This document shows, in pieces, positions 28,916 to 39,543 of a DNA stretch of 64,000 nt. The DNA comes from Amycolatopsis mediterranei (GTDB taxonomy: Bacteria > Actinomycetota > Actinomycetes > Mycobacteriales > Pseudonocardiaceae): NCBI RefSeq assembly GCF_026017845.1, contig NZ_CP100416.1, positions 2,407,489 to 2,471,488 of the forward strand. Direction: 5' to 3'. The notes under the pieces are model-generated. The model was not told the DNA's origin. It made no database searches and saw nothing but the letters and a program-made list of their open reading frames with translations. How positions within the stretch are numbered: position 1 is the first letter of the stretch; each line of letters starts with the position of its first letter. A program made the position numbers and the translations under genes.

Positions 28916-29563
28916 TCAGTTCGGGATCGGGTCCCCGGGCTTCAGCCGCGGCTTCGGCATCCGCAGCCGCCGGATCTGGGACGCCCGGACGAACGCGTAC
29001 CAGCCGAGCGACCGGCCGCTCACCGCTTCCTTCGGGAACTTCTCCCGGACCAGCTTGGCGATCTTCCGGCCGTTCACGAAGCCCTCGATCGCCATCACCA
29101 GCAGCATCGCCGTGCACAGCAGCGTGATGTACGACTGGACCTGGGGCAGCGGCACCAGCAGCGCCAGGAACACCAGGATGGCCAGCGGCATGAACAGGCC
29201 GAGCAGGTTGCGCCGGCTGTCGACCAGGTCGCGGACGTACGCCTTGACCGGCCCGCGGTCGCGGGGGAGCAGGGCCTTGTCGTCGCCGCGCATCATCGCC
29301 TCGCGGCGGGCCTTGGCCGCCGCGCGGCGGTCTTCCTTGGTCTGCGGGTTCGCCTTGCGCAGCTCCTTGTTGCGCTTCATCGCCTCACGCATCGTCGTGG
29401 GCGGTGGCGCCACCGGGCCACGCCGCTTCGCCTCGGCCTCGCGGCGCTTGGGCGTAGCTTTGCCCTTACCGGGCGTGTACGCCTTGCCGGCGACGTCGAC
29501 GGCTTCGGCCGACTCCGGCTCTTCGGCGGCGGTGTCTGTGGTGCTTCGGCGCAGGAACCTCAC
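28916..29563 (-). CDS. DUF3043 membrane protein
   Basis: A 215-residue actinobacterial protein. The first 110 residues are highly charged and Lys/Arg-rich (KRREAEAKRRG, REAMKRNKELRKANPQT). RDLVDSRRNLLGLFMPLAI then leads into two close membrane helices (about 124-143 and 146-164), and the C-terminus is basic, with SLGWYAFVRASQIRRLRMPK. That C-terminal pattern is the DUF3043 hallmark. It is divergent from the erpA-like gene. Function is unknown. Confidence 0.82.
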   Translation of the reverse strand: MRFLRRSTTDTAAEEPESAEAVDVAGKAYTPGKGKATPKRREAEAKRRGPVAPPPTTMREAMKRNKELRKANPQTKEDRRAAAKARREAMMRGDDKALLPRDRGPVKAYVRDLVDSRRNLLGLFMPLAILVFLALLVPLPQVQSYITLLCTAMLLVMAIEGFVNGRKIAKLVREKFPKEAVSGRSLGWYAFVRASQIRRLRMPKPRLKPGDPIPN

Positions 29564-29708
29564 CTCACCAGGGTATTGCAGGCGTCACGCCGCCGGTAAC
29601 CAGGGCGATCGATGTGCGACGATGGTGGGGAACAGATCGGACGTCCCCGGTGTTGAACACGTCAGCACGAGGAGTATCCGCAGCGAGTTCGAACTTAGAG
29701 GGAGTGCC

Positions 29709-31477
<1,769 letters not shown>

Positions 31478-31486
31478 CGCTTCCAC

Positions 31487-31528
31487 GGCGAAGGCCCCGC
31501 ACCGAGCTGGTGCTGGGGGCCTTCGCCG
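31487..31528 (+). terminator. Terminator after adoK
   Basis: GGCGAAGGCCCC pairs with GGGGCCTTCGCC, with an inner GCACC/GGTGC step. It lies 10 bases past the adoK stop. Confidence 0.65.
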
Positions 31529-31535
31529 GCTGGTT

Positions 31536-31748
31536 TCAGTCGGAGGAGCCGCTCGGCAGTGACTTCCGCGTCGGCTGGGGCAGGCCTTTCAGCAGCCCGC
31601 GGACCTCGACAACGGTGCGCCAGACTTGCTTCAAGGCCGTACCGGCGAGCCGTCGCTCGAGGTCGGAGAGCAGCAAGTCGATCTCGACCACCAGCTTGAG
31701 CAGCACCTGAGAGGTGGTCGAATACCCGGGCTGAGCGCGGACGTGCAC
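31536..31748 (-). CDS. Small protein, function unknown
   Basis: A frame of about 70 codons with a helical, heptad-like middle (SQVLLKLVVEIDLLLSDLERR, split by a Glu-Asp face) and a basic tail RGLLKGLPQPTRKSLPSG. The open frame continues upstream, but that extension would run through the asnB terminator hairpin. A GTG near 31748 is therefore a more natural start. Evidence is only protein-like composition. No family recognised. Confidence 0.45.
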   Translation of the reverse strand: MHVRAQPGYSTTSQVLLKLVVEIDLLLSDLERRLAGTALKQVWRTVVEVRGLLKGLPQPTRKSLPSGSSD

Positions 31749-31768
31749 CAGAGTGGCGGCACCGTGGT

Positions 31769-31813
31769 GACGGCGAAGGCCCCGCACTGATCCGGTGCGG
31801 GGCCTTCGCCGTG
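31769..31813 (-). terminator. Terminator after asnB
   Basis: An 18-bp stem, ACGGCGAAGGCCCCGCAC with its exact complement, encloses a 7-base loop immediately after the minus-strand stop codon at 31822. Confidence 0.8.
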
Positions 31814-31821
31814 AAAGAGCG

Positions 31822-33756
31822 TCAGAGCTTGACCGGGTACACCGGCTCCGGGATCTCGGGCTTGATCCGGTGCTCGACGAAGATCCCGTGCCACAGCATG
31901 AACACGATCAGCGCCCACAGCTGGCGGCTGCGGTCCAGCTGGCCCGCCTTGTGCTCCTCCAGCAGGGCCAGGATGGCCTTCTTGTCCAGCAGCTCCCCGG
32001 TCTGGGAATCGTTGATGATCCCGCGGGCCCAGTCGTACATCTCGTTGCGCAGCCACAGCCGGATCGGGACCGGGAAGCCGAGCTTGCGGCGGTTGAGCAC
32101 GTGCGCCGGGATGATCTTCGCCAGCGCCTGGCGCAGGGCGTACTTCGTCGTCCCGTGGGCGAGCTTCTGGTCCAGCGGGATCGACGCCGCGACCTTGAAC
32201 ACCTCGGCGTCGAGGAACGGCACCCGCAGCTCCAGCGAGTTCGCCATCGTCACCTTGTCGGCCTTGACCAGGATGTCGCCGCGCAGCCACGTGTAGAGGT
32301 CCACGTGCTGCATGCGGGCCACCGGGTCCCAGCCGCGCGAGACGTCGTACCAGGGCGCCGTGACGTCCTTGAAGCCCACGCCCTCCTGGTACGTCTTCAA
32401 CACGTTGCGCAGCTGGTCGTCGCGGAAGTTGCGGGCGTTGCCGTAGTAGCGGTCCTCCAGCGGGAGCGCGCCGCGGCGCAGCAGGTCCTTGCCGCGGGTG
32501 CCCTCGGGGATCTTCGTCGACACCTTGCCGATGAGCTTCCGCATGCCGCCGGGGATCTTCTCGAACGGCGCCAGCGAGATCGGCTCGTTGTAGATCGTGT
32601 AGCCGCCGAACAGCTCGTCCGCGCCCTCGCCGGAGAGCACCGCCTTGACGTGCTTGCGGGCCTCGCGGGCGATGAACCACAGCGGGACCAGCGCCGGGTC
32701 GGCCACCGGGTCGTCGAGGTACCAGACGATGAGCGGCAGGGCCTCCATCATCTCGTCCGCCGACACCGTGCGGACCACGTGCTTCACGCCGATCGCCGCG
32801 GCCGACTCGGCGGCGACGTCGACCTCGGAGTAGCCCTCGCGCTCGAACCCGGTGGTGAACGCGATCAGGTTCGGGTTGTGCTCCTTGGCCAGCGTGGCGG
32901 TGGCCGTGGAGTCGATGCCGCCGGAGAGGAACGCACCGACCGTGACGTCCGGGTCGGAGATCATGTGCTTGCCGACCGAGTCGCGCATCACATCGGCGAT
33001 GCGCTGGTGCAGCGCCTCGGCTTCGGCCTGCGTGTTCACCGGCTTCGCGCTGAACTGCGGGTGGAAGTAGCGGGTGAACCGCACCTCACCGCCGGGCACG
33101 ACCTCGAACGACGTCCCGGACTCGACGCGGCGGATCGCGGTGTGCAGCGACTCCGGCTCGGGCACGTACTGCAGCACCAGGTAGTGCTGCAGGGCCTTCC
33201 GGTCCAGCTCCTGCGCGACGCCGAGGACGTCCGAGAGCTCCAGGAGGCTCTTCTTCTCGCTGGAGAACGCCACGCCGCCGGGGCCGGCCGAGTAGAACAG
33301 CGGCTTGATCCCGAACGGGTCGCGCGCGCCGAAGACCCGCTTCTCCTGGGAGTCCCAGATCATGAAGGCGAACATCCCGCGCAGGCGCTTCACCCAGTCC
33401 GCGCCGAGGTAGTGGAAGCCGGCGACGATGGCCTCGCCGTCACCCTCGGTCTCGAACTTCGCGCCGTGCTTCTCGGCGAGCTCCGCCCGCAGCTCCAGGT
33501 AGTTGTAGATCTCCCCGTTGAAGTTCATGGTGTAGCGGCCCGGCGCCTCCGGCGGGCCCCAGACCAGCGGCTGGTGCGCGTGCTCGACGTCGATGAAGGC
33601 GAGCCGGTTGAAGCCGTAGACGACCTCGGCGTCGGCCCAGGTGTCCTGCTCGTCGGGGCCGCGGTGGCGCTGGCAGCGCATGGCCGCGCCGACGGCGTCA
33701 CGCGCGTTCGCCGCGCCGGTCTCGGTCGCGCAGATCAGTCCAAGCAGGCCGCACAC
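31822..33756 (-). CDS. asnB: Asparagine synthetase (glutamine-hydrolysing)
   Basis: Makes asparagine from aspartate, glutamine and ATP. The 644-residue protein starts MCGLLG, so Cys2 is the glutaminase nucleophile after Met removal; RHRGPDEQ and FNGEIYNY complete the class II amidotransferase site (about 1-210). The synthetase domain has the ATP-pyrophosphatase loop FLSGGIDSTAT near 260, then LSGEGADELFGGY. Starts at GTG, divergent from ctaC. In corynebacterial relatives (LtsA) and in mycobacteria, AsnB also affects cell-wall amidation and drug resistance; that role here would be inference. Confidence 0.95.
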   Translation of the reverse strand: MCGLLGLICATETGAANARDAVGAAMRCQRHRGPDEQDTWADAEVVYGFNRLAFIDVEHAHQPLVWGPPEAPGRYTMNFNGEIYNYLELRAELAEKHGAKFETEGDGEAIVAGFHYLGADWVKRLRGMFAFMIWDSQEKRVFGARDPFGIKPLFYSAGPGGVAFSSEKKSLLELSDVLGVAQELDRKALQHYLVLQYVPEPESLHTAIRRVESGTSFEVVPGGEVRFTRYFHPQFSAKPVNTQAEAEALHQRIADVMRDSVGKHMISDPDVTVGAFLSGGIDSTATATLAKEHNPNLIAFTTGFEREGYSEVDVAAESAAAIGVKHVVRTVSADEMMEALPLIVWYLDDPVADPALVPLWFIAREARKHVKAVLSGEGADELFGGYTIYNEPISLAPFEKIPGGMRKLIGKVSTKIPEGTRGKDLLRRGALPLEDRYYGNARNFRDDQLRNVLKTYQEGVGFKDVTAPWYDVSRGWDPVARMQHVDLYTWLRGDILVKADKVTMANSLELRVPFLDAEVFKVAASIPLDQKLAHGTTKYALRQALAKIIPAHVLNRRKLGFPVPIRLWLRNEMYDWARGIINDSQTGELLDKKAILALLEEHKAGQLDRSRQLWALIVFMLWHGIFVEHRIKPEIPEPVYPVKL

Positions 33757-33853
33757 GGGTACTCACACACCTTCAGGGGCGTCATCGGGCTGGGGAAGTG
33801 CCCAGTATGCCGGGCGGCTCGTGGCGAGTAACACGCGCGTCGAGGGTTACCCC

Positions 33854-33886
33854 TTGGTCAGCGGGACGGGCCAACTCGGCTAGGCT
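33854..33886 (+). promoter_or_regulatory. Candidate promoter of ctaC
   Basis: TAGGCT at 33881-33886 fits a -10 box. TTGGTC (33854) or TCAGCG (33858, 17-bp spacing) could be the -35. A start about 7 bases downstream would leave a short leader carrying AGGAGG before the ctaC GTG. This is pattern only. Confidence 0.35.
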
Positions 33887-33922
33887 CCGCCTGTCACGAA
33901 GATCGGTCGTAGGAGGCTCTGG

Positions 33923-34885
33923 GTGAAAGGGCGAGGCGCAGTGGGACAACCCGAGCGCACCCTGGGGAAGCGGACCGTGCGGATCGCCGCGCTGGCCGTG
34001 CTGGTCGCGCTGACCGCGACGGGCTGCTCCGGCGACGAGATCCTGCGGTTCGGCTGGCCGGTCGGTGTCACCGAGCAGGCGAACCAGATGCGCACGCTGT
34101 GGACCTGGGCCGTGGTGGCCGCGCTGGTCGTCGGGGCCATCGTGTGGGCGCTGATCTTCTGGACCGCGACGTTCCACCGCAAGAAGAAGACCGCCGACGG
34201 CGAGCCGGAGGAGCTGCCCCGGCAGTTCCAGTACAACATCCCGCTCGAGCTGTTCACGGTCGTCGTCCCGACGATCATGGTCTGCGTCCTGTTCTTCTTC
34301 ACCGCGACGACGGAGTCGAAGGTCCTCGACAAGATCCCCAACCCGGACCTCAAGGTCCAGGTCGTGGCGTTCCAGTGGAACTGGGAGTTCAAGTACGAGG
34401 ACGCCAACGCGGCGAAGCCCGACGGCAGCGGCCAGGTCAGCACGGTCGGCTCGTCCGGCGAGATCCCGCTGCTGGTGCTCCCGGTCGGCAAGACCATCCA
34501 GTACGACCTGGTCTCCACCGACGTCATCCACTCCTTCTGGGTGCCGGAGTTCCACTTCAAGCGGGACGTCTTCCCGAACCCGGAGAAGAACAACCAGGAC
34601 AGTTCCTTCCAGAACAAGATCGACCGCGAAGGCTCCTTCGTCGGCCGGTGCGCGGAACTGTGCGGCACCTACCACTCGGTGATGAACTTCGAGGTCCGCG
34701 CGCTCTCGGCGGACAAGTTCGACCAGTACCTCTCGCTGCGCAAGCAGGTGAACCCGGCCACGGGCCAGACGTTCACCGCGGCCGAAGCGCTGGCGAAGAT
34801 GAACTGCGGCGAGCTGTGCACCCCGCACGCGGTGACCACCCAGCCGTTCAACACCGACCGCACGGCGCGGACCGCGTCCAACTGA
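33923..34885 (+). CDS. ctaC: Cytochrome c oxidase subunit II
   Basis: CuA-bearing subunit of the aa3 oxidase that receives electrons from the bc1 complex. The 320-residue protein has a lipoprotein-type signal (TATGC, Cys35), two membrane helices (about 58-80 and 108-128) and an extracytoplasmic cupredoxin domain. The CuA ligands are all seen: His203 (VIHSFWVPE), Cys243, Glu245 and Cys247 (CAELCGTYH), His251 and Met254. The C-terminal tail adds a second Cys pair (NCGELC, Cys295 and Cys299). AGGAGG precedes the GTG. ctaF follows after 31 bases. Confidence 0.96.
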   Translation: MKGRGAVGQPERTLGKRTVRIAALAVLVALTATGCSGDEILRFGWPVGVTEQANQMRTLWTWAVVAALVVGAIVWALIFWTATFHRKKKTADGEPEELPRQFQYNIPLELFTVVVPTIMVCVLFFFTATTESKVLDKIPNPDLKVQVVAFQWNWEFKYEDANAAKPDGSGQVSTVGSSGEIPLLVLPVGKTIQYDLVSTDVIHSFWVPEFHFKRDVFPNPEKNNQDSSFQNKIDREGSFVGRCAELCGTYHSVMNFEVRALSADKFDQYLSLRKQVNPATGQTFTAAEALAKMNCGELCTPHAVTTQPFNTDRTARTASN

Positions 34886-34916
34886 TCTCCCAGGAATACA
34901 GGAGTAGAGGAAGACC

Positions 34917-35336
34917 ATGAAGGTCGAAGCCCGCATCTTCTTCATCGTGGCGATCTTCGCCGTGTTCATGGCGGGGGTCTACTGGGTGTGGACCGCGCTG
35001 GCCGCGACCCACGGTGCCGAGCCGGTGGGCATCGTCGCGCTGTTCCTCACCGGTGGCCTCGCGTTCCTGGCCGGCAGCTACATGCAGTTCGTCGCCCGCC
35101 GCATCGAACCGCGCCCGGAAGACCGCGAGGACGCCGAAATCAGCGACGGCGCGGGCGAGCTGGGCTTCTTCAGCCCGGGCAGCTACTGGCCGATCAGCAT
35201 GGCGGCCACCGCCGCCCTCGCCGCGCTGGGGCTGGCGTTCTTCCACATCTGGCTGCTGGTCATCGCGCTGGTCGCGCTGCTCATCACGATCGGCGGCCTG
35301 GTGTTCGAGTACCACACGGGCCCGTCGCACGACTGA
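34917..35336 (+). CDS. ctaF: Actinobacterial cytochrome c oxidase subunit IV
   Basis: A 139-residue small subunit specific to actinobacterial aa3 oxidase. It has four hydrophobic helices and the conserved loop between helices 2 and 3, RRIEPRPEDREDAEI, followed by GELGFFSPGSYWPI, the family hallmark. It stabilises the oxidase within the bc1-aa3 supercomplex. It is in an operon with ctaC; ctaE and the qcr genes are 4 kb further on. Ends well before a long perfect hairpin. Confidence 0.92.
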   Translation: MKVEARIFFIVAIFAVFMAGVYWVWTALAATHGAEPVGIVALFLTGGLAFLAGSYMQFVARRIEPRPEDREDAEISDGAGELGFFSPGSYWPISMAATAALAALGLAFFHIWLLVIALVALLITIGGLVFEYHTGPSHD

Positions 35337-35412
35337 CGTCCCCAGCCTGAACGAACCGGCCGTCGCACTCCGGTGCGGCGGCCGGTTCGTGTCGGTGCCG
35401 TGGTCGCCCCAT

Positions 35413-35465
35413 GCAGTGAATGACTCATTCCTGGCGTCCGACGCCAGGAATGAGTCATTCACTGC
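35413..35465. terminator. Perfect 25-bp hairpin between convergent genes
   Basis: GCAGTGAATGACTCATTCCT plus GGCGT is followed by a 3-base loop and its exact complement. It lies between the ctaF stop and the stop of the AraC-type gene. Probably a bidirectional terminator; no T tract follows. Confidence 0.65.
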
Positions 35466-35493
35466 GTTTCCGGCCGGGCGGGCGCGCGGCGGG

Positions 35494-36453
35494 TCAGCCG
35501 CGGAACGCCGTCCGGTAGGACGACGGGCTCGTCCCCCGCAGGCGGCTGAACTGGTGCCGCAGCGCGGCCGCCGACGCGTAACCGCACGCTGCCGCGATGT
35601 CCTCCACCGACAAGCCGCCCTCCTCCAGCAGGGCCTGGGCGCGGTCCAGTCGCCGTTCGGTCAGCCAGCGGTGCGGGGTGGTGCCCGTCGCCGCCGAGAA
35701 GCGGCGCAGGAACGTCCGCTCGCCCAAGCCGCTGCGGCGGGCCAGTTCCGCCACCGTGAACGGCTGGTCCAGCCGCCGCTCCACCCACTCCAGGGCCTCC
35801 GCGACCACGGCGTCGTCACCCGCCGCCGTCGCCGGAACGGGTGCCTGGACGAACTGCGCCTGCCCGCCCGCGCGGTGCGGTGCCGCGACCATCCGCCGGG
35901 CCAGCGTCGTGGCCGCGGCGACGCCGCGCAGCCGGCGGACCAGGTGCAGGCACAGGTCGACCGCCGCCACCGTGCCCGCGCTGGTCAGGATGCCGCCGTC
36001 GTCGGCGTAGAGCGCCTGCGGATCCACCTCGGCGGCCGGGAACCGCTGCCGGAACTCCGTCTCGTACACCCAGTGGACCGTGCACCGGCGGCCGTCGAGC
36101 AAGCCCGCGTACCCCAGCGAGAACACCCCCGCGCAGAACCCCGCCACCCACGCGCCCCGCCCGGCCGCGTCGCGCAGGACGTCCAGCACCGGTTCGGGTG
36201 GCGGCGCGGTCCGTGGCGCGCACGTCGGCACGATCAGCAGGTCCGCCGACGCCGCGAAATCCAGGTCCCGCAGTCCGGAGAGCCCGAACCCGGACCAGCT
36301 CTCGACCGCCGTCCCGCCGGGGGAGCAGACGGCGAAGTCCCAGCCCCCGATGCCGTCGGCGCTGCGGTCGGTGCCGAACACCTCGCACGCGACGCCCAGC
36401 TCGAACGGCGAAACGCGGTCGGCGAGCACCACCGCGACCCGGTTGACGTCCAT
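35494..36453 (-). CDS. GlxA-type AraC family regulator
   Basis: A 319-residue transcription factor. The N-terminal DJ-1/PfpI-like domain (about 5-180) has GAWVAGFCAGVFSLGYAGLL, retaining the nucleophile-elbow cysteine, and a HWVYETEFRQRFP segment. The C-terminal AraC domain has two helix-turn-helix units: FTVAELARRSGLGERTFLRR and LSVEDIAAACGYASAAALRH. It is divergent from an EamA exporter with a shared spacer carrying an inverted repeat, and probably controls that gene. Confidence 0.9.
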   Translation of the reverse strand: MDVNRVAVVLADRVSPFELGVACEVFGTDRSADGIGGWDFAVCSPGGTAVESWSGFGLSGLRDLDFAASADLLIVPTCAPRTAPPPEPVLDVLRDAAGRGAWVAGFCAGVFSLGYAGLLDGRRCTVHWVYETEFRQRFPAAEVDPQALYADDGGILTSAGTVAAVDLCLHLVRRLRGVAAATTLARRMVAAPHRAGGQAQFVQAPVPATAAGDDAVVAEALEWVERRLDQPFTVAELARRSGLGERTFLRRFSAATGTTPHRWLTERRLDRAQALLEEGGLSVEDIAAACGYASAAALRHQFSRLRGTSPSSYRTAFRG

Positions 36454-36458
36454 GGCGG

Positions 36459-36503
36459 CCAGTGTGTCACAAGTTTTGCGGCCGTTGTCATCTCTGACAC
36501 TGG
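36459..36503. promoter_or_regulatory. Inverted repeat in the divergent glxA-like/eamA spacer
   Basis: CCAGTGT at 36459-36465 is mirrored by ACACTGG at 36497-36503, with TGTCAC and TCTGACAC extending the symmetry. It occupies most of the 83-base spacer between divergent starts, where an AraC-family regulator would be expected to bind. Confidence 0.4.
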
Positions 36504-36536
36504 TTGGCGGCGACGAAGGCGACGAACCTGATCGGC

Positions 36537-37466
36537 ATGACGAACTCCGAAACCCGCCCCCTGCTCCAGTGGTCCGCGGCGATGGCGATGTCGGGCACGA
36601 TCGGCGCCGTAGTCCTCGAGAGCGGCGCGGCCGCCCCCGCCGTGGCCTTCGCCCGATGCTTCGTCGGCGGCGCCCTGCTCGTGCTCTGGTGCCTCTCCCG
36701 CGGCTGGCTGCAGTCCTGGCGGCCGTCGCGCCGCGACCTCGGCCTCGCCGTGCTGGGCGGGCTGTTCCTTGTCGGCAACTGGGTGCTGCTGTTCGCTTCG
36801 TACGCGCTGTCGTCGATCTCGGTCAGCACGGTCGTCTACCACACCCAGCCGCTGATCCTGGTCGGCCTGGCGGCCGCCTTCCTCGGCGAGAAGGTCGCCA
36901 AGAGCCACCTGGTCCGGGCCGGGATCGCGTTCGGCGGGGTGGCCGTGATCTCGCTGTCCGCCCACGGCGAGGACGGCAAACCGGTCCAGCTCGCCGGCAT
37001 TGCCCTGGCCCTCGGCGCGGCGTTCCTCTACGCCGGTGCGTCCTTCGTCGCGAAGCAGCTGAAGCACCTCCGCCCGCACCTCCTGGCCGCCGTGCAGACG
37101 ACCGTGGGCGCGCTGGTGCTGGCGCCCGCGCTGCTGATCACGCCGCTGCCGTCGACGACGTCGGGGCTGCTCTGGCTGGTGCTGCTGGGCACGGTGCACA
37201 CGGCCCTGATGTACGTGCTGATCTACGCGAGCATCGGCAAGCTGCCGACCACGACGGTGGCGCTGCTGTCCTACGTCTACCCGGTGGTCGCGGTCCTGGT
37301 CGACATCGCCTTCTACGGCCACCGCCCGACCTGGCCGGAGGCACTGGGCATGGTGGCGGTCCTGGCGGCGGCGCTGGCCCCCCAGCGCGGCCGCAAGCCC
37401 ACGGCCGCGCCGGAAGAGCCGGCCGCGACGACCGCCCGCCCCCGAGCGGGCGAGCAGGTCAGCTGA
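36537..37466 (+). CDS. EamA/DMT family transporter
   Basis: A 309-residue drug/metabolite transporter with ten membrane helices in two EamA repeats; [14 protein letters not shown] and, in the second repeat, [19 protein letters not shown] are typical. Likely an exporter of amino acids or other metabolites. The ATG at 36537 is chosen; the frame is open further up to a TTG but that would overlap the inverted repeat. The last 8 bases overlap the convergent trpD gene. The substrate is unknown; regulation by the divergent GlxA-type gene is probable. Confidence 0.85.
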   Translation: MTNSETRPLLQWSAAMAMSGTIGAVVLESGAAAPAVAFARCFVGGALLVLWCLSRGWLQSWRPSRRDLGLAVLGGLFLVGNWVLLFASYALSSISVSTVVYHTQPLILVGLAAAFLGEKVAKSHLVRAGIAFGGVAVISLSAHGEDGKPVQLAGIALALGAAFLYAGASFVAKQLKHLRPHLLAAVQTTVGALVLAPALLITPLPSTTSGLLWLVLLGTVHTALMYVLIYASIGKLPTTTVALLSYVYPVVAVLVDIAFYGHRPTWPEALGMVAVLAAALAPQRGRKPTAAPEEPAATTARPRAGEQVS

Positions 37467-38493
37467 AGGCGATCCAGCGGTCCAGCAGCGCGGCCGCGGC
37501 GCCCGAATCGATCGCCTCGGCCGCCCGCGCCAGACCCGCGCGGAGGTCGTCCTCGAGGGACTCGGAGAAGCCGGTGAAGGCGGTCAACGCGGCCGCCGCG
37601 TTGACCAGGACGGCGTCGCGGACCGGGCCCGGCTTGCCGCCCACCAGGTCGCGGACCACCTCGGCGTTCGCCGCCGCGTCGCCGCCGCGCAGGTCCTCCG
37701 CCGTCGCGCGGGCGATGCCCACCGACGCCGGGTCGAAACTGCGCTCGGTGACCGTGCCTTCGGACACCACCCACACGGTCGACGTCGTCGTCGTGGTGAT
37801 CTCGTCGAGGCCGTCGTCGCCGCGGACCACCAGGGCGCGGGTGCCGCGGCGGGCGAACGTCTCCGCCAGCACCCGCGTCTTGTCGGCGTACGCGCAGCCG
37901 ATCAGCGCGGCGCCCGGCTGGGCCGGGTTCGTCAGCGGGCCGAGCAGGTTGAACGTCGTCGGGATGCCGAGCTCGCTGCGCACCGGGCCGGCGTGGCGCA
38001 GCGCCGGGTGGAACGCCGAGGCCAGGAAGAACCCGATGCCGACCTCGGTGAGGCTGCGCTGGACGTCCTCCGGCGGCAGGCTGATCCGGACGCCGAGCGC
38101 TTCGAGGACGTCGGCCGCGCCGGACTTCGACGAGGCGCTGCGGTTGCCGTGCTTGGCCACCGGCGCGCCCGCCGCCGCCGTGACGATCGTCGCCATCGTC
38201 GAGATGTTCACCGAGTTGGAGCCGTCGCCGCCGGTGCCGACGATGTCGACCGCCGGGCGGTCCAGTTCGACCCGCCGGGCGTGCGCCAGCATCGTGGCCG
38301 CCATCCCGGCGATCTCCTCGGGCGTCTCGCCCTTGGCGCGCAGCGCCACCGCGAACCCGGCGATCCGGGCCGGGCTCGCCGCGCCGCTCATGATCTGGTC
38401 CATCGCCCACGCCGTGTCCTCCGCGGAGAGGTCGACGCCCGCGACGAGCTGCTTGAGCAGGGGTGGCCAGGTGCGGGGGACCGGGGTGGTCAC
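37459..38493 (-). CDS. trpD: Anthranilate phosphoribosyltransferase
   Basis: Second step of tryptophan synthesis, joining PRPP and anthranilate. The 344-residue protein has [20 protein letters not shown] near 88-107 (the PRPP loop), [20 protein letters not shown] near 119-138 and [13 protein letters not shown] near 175. Start at GTG 38493, 5 bases after the stop of the receiver-like gene, so both are in one transcript. Other trp genes are not in the window; the solitary location next to ctaE matches mycobacteria (Rv2192c). Confidence 0.95.
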   Translation of the reverse strand: MTTPVPRTWPPLLKQLVAGVDLSAEDTAWAMDQIMSGAASPARIAGFAVALRAKGETPEEIAGMAATMLAHARRVELDRPAVDIVGTGGDGSNSVNISTMATIVTAAAGAPVAKHGNRSASSKSGAADVLEALGVRISLPPEDVQRSLTEVGIGFFLASAFHPALRHAGPVRSELGIPTTFNLLGPLTNPAQPGAALIGCAYADKTRVLAETFARRGTRALVVRGDDGLDEITTTTTSTVWVVSEGTVTERSFDPASVGIARATAEDLRGGDAAANAEVVRDLVGGKPGPVRDAVLVNAAAALTAFTGFSESLEDDLRAGLARAAEAIDSGAAAALLDRWIAFS

Positions 38494-38498
38494 CGGGC

Positions 38499-38909
38499 TC
38501 AGCCGTTCACGACCGGGACCCGTCGCGCGCGCAGCACGTCGGCGACGGTCTCCGCGGCGGTCAGCGGGTCGAGCGGGTGCACCAGCACGGCATCCGCCTG
38601 CGACCAGGTGGCCAGCCACCGGTCGTCCCGGCGCCGCACGGCGATCACGATCGGGGGACAGTCGGTGATTTCGCTCTTGAGCTGGCGGCAGAGGCCGATG
38701 CCGCCGGTGGGCTGCGCCTCGCCGTCGAGGATCGCCAGGTCGACGTTCCCCGCGTCCACCTCGGACAGCACGTCGGCGATGCCGGCCGCCTCGACGTAGT
38801 CCACGCGCGCCAGATCGGCGGCGGGCCGCCGGCCGACCGCGTTCACGATCGCCTCGCGCACCTCCGCCTTGTGGCTGAACACCAGGACCCGCATCGACCG
38901 CTCGCCCAT
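38499..38909 (-). CDS. Degenerate response-regulator receiver protein
   Basis: A 136-residue stand-alone receiver-fold protein with no output domain. Strand 1 reads MRVLVFSH, where the usual acidic pair is replaced by Ser-His; the strand 3 aspartate is kept ([13 protein letters not shown], Asp62); the Thr/Ser position is not obvious; and the lysine of strand 5 is replaced by His (VLVHPLD). Phosphorylation by the usual chemistry therefore looks impaired. GGAGG lies 8-9 bases before the ATG at 38909, which is preferred over the GTG at 38918. It is co-transcribed with trpD. Confidence 0.72.
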   Translation of the reverse strand: MGERSMRVLVFSHKAEVREAIVNAVGRRPAADLARVDYVEAAGIADVLSEVDAGNVDLAILDGEAQPTGGIGLCRQLKSEITDCPPIVIAVRRRDDRWLATWSQADAVLVHPLDPLTAAETVADVLRARRVPVVNG

Positions 38910-38949
38910 GTTGGACACGCCTCCATCTCGTCACCGCACACTGCTTTTC

Positions 38950-38996
38950 GGGGGCTCCGGGTGGCGGAGCCCCCGGCCCGGGGCGCAGCCCCGGTT
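38950..38996. repeat. Double-hairpin repeat, copy 2
   Basis: GGGGGCTCCGGGTGGCGGAG followed by CCCCCGGCCCGGGGCGCAGC and CCCGGTT. Nearly identical to the copy at 24061, with one changed base in the second hairpin. It lies in the 125-base spacer between the gene at 39035 and the receiver gene. Confidence 0.8.
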
Positions 38997-39034
38997 CAGC
39001 ACGTCTACCGCGATCGTATCGGCCGAGACCGACA

Positions 39035-39448
39035 TCACGCGGGCGCCTCCGGCTGGAGCGCGTCCCAGCCCAGCGCGTCGCCGCCGAGCCGCTGCGCCAG
39101 ACCCGCCATCCGGGACCGTTCCTGGGCGCAGTGCAGGGCGTCGAGCACCTGCACCCGGACCGCGAGCACGCGCGCCGGATCCTCCGAAGGGGACTGTTCC
39201 CGCAGCTCATAGCCGTCCTGGGCGAGGATCGACGCCGCCTCGGCGAGCCGGTCCGGCGGGAGCAGCAGGTGGTGCCGCAGGACAGCCGGTGCCGTGCTGA
39301 CCCAGGCGGGTGAACCGGCGAGCACGGCGGAGTCCGCGACGACCGGGTCGAAGGCCTCGGCGACGATCTTGAGATCGGGCTCGTCGGGGGTCAGACCGGG
39401 CGTTTCCCGCTTCTTGACCAGGTCACGCAGGCGGTCGAGTAAACCCAT
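39035..39448 (-). CDS. Conserved actinobacterial protein, function unknown
   Basis: A 137-residue soluble protein, starting [19 protein letters not shown] strand/helix middle ([20 protein letters not shown]) may be a small alpha/beta domain, and the tail includes Cys in [13 protein letters not shown]. It is divergent from ctaE with only 95 bases between starts. No family recognised; the conserved position next to ctaE suggests a housekeeping role, but that is a guess. Confidence 0.65.
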   Translation of the reverse strand: MGLLDRLRDLVKKRETPGLTPDEPDLKIVAEAFDPVVADSAVLAGSPAWVSTAPAVLRHHLLLPPDRLAEAASILAQDGYELREQSPSEDPARVLAVRVQVLDALHCAQERSRMAGLAQRLGGDALGWDALQPEAPA

Positions 39449-39543
39449 GAGTAGCTCTCACCTTCCCGGGCATCCGGTGTGATCGGTTACGCAGACGGCT
39501 CGCCGTGGACCCACCCGGCGGAGCGGCGGTGCGAGAGGACATA

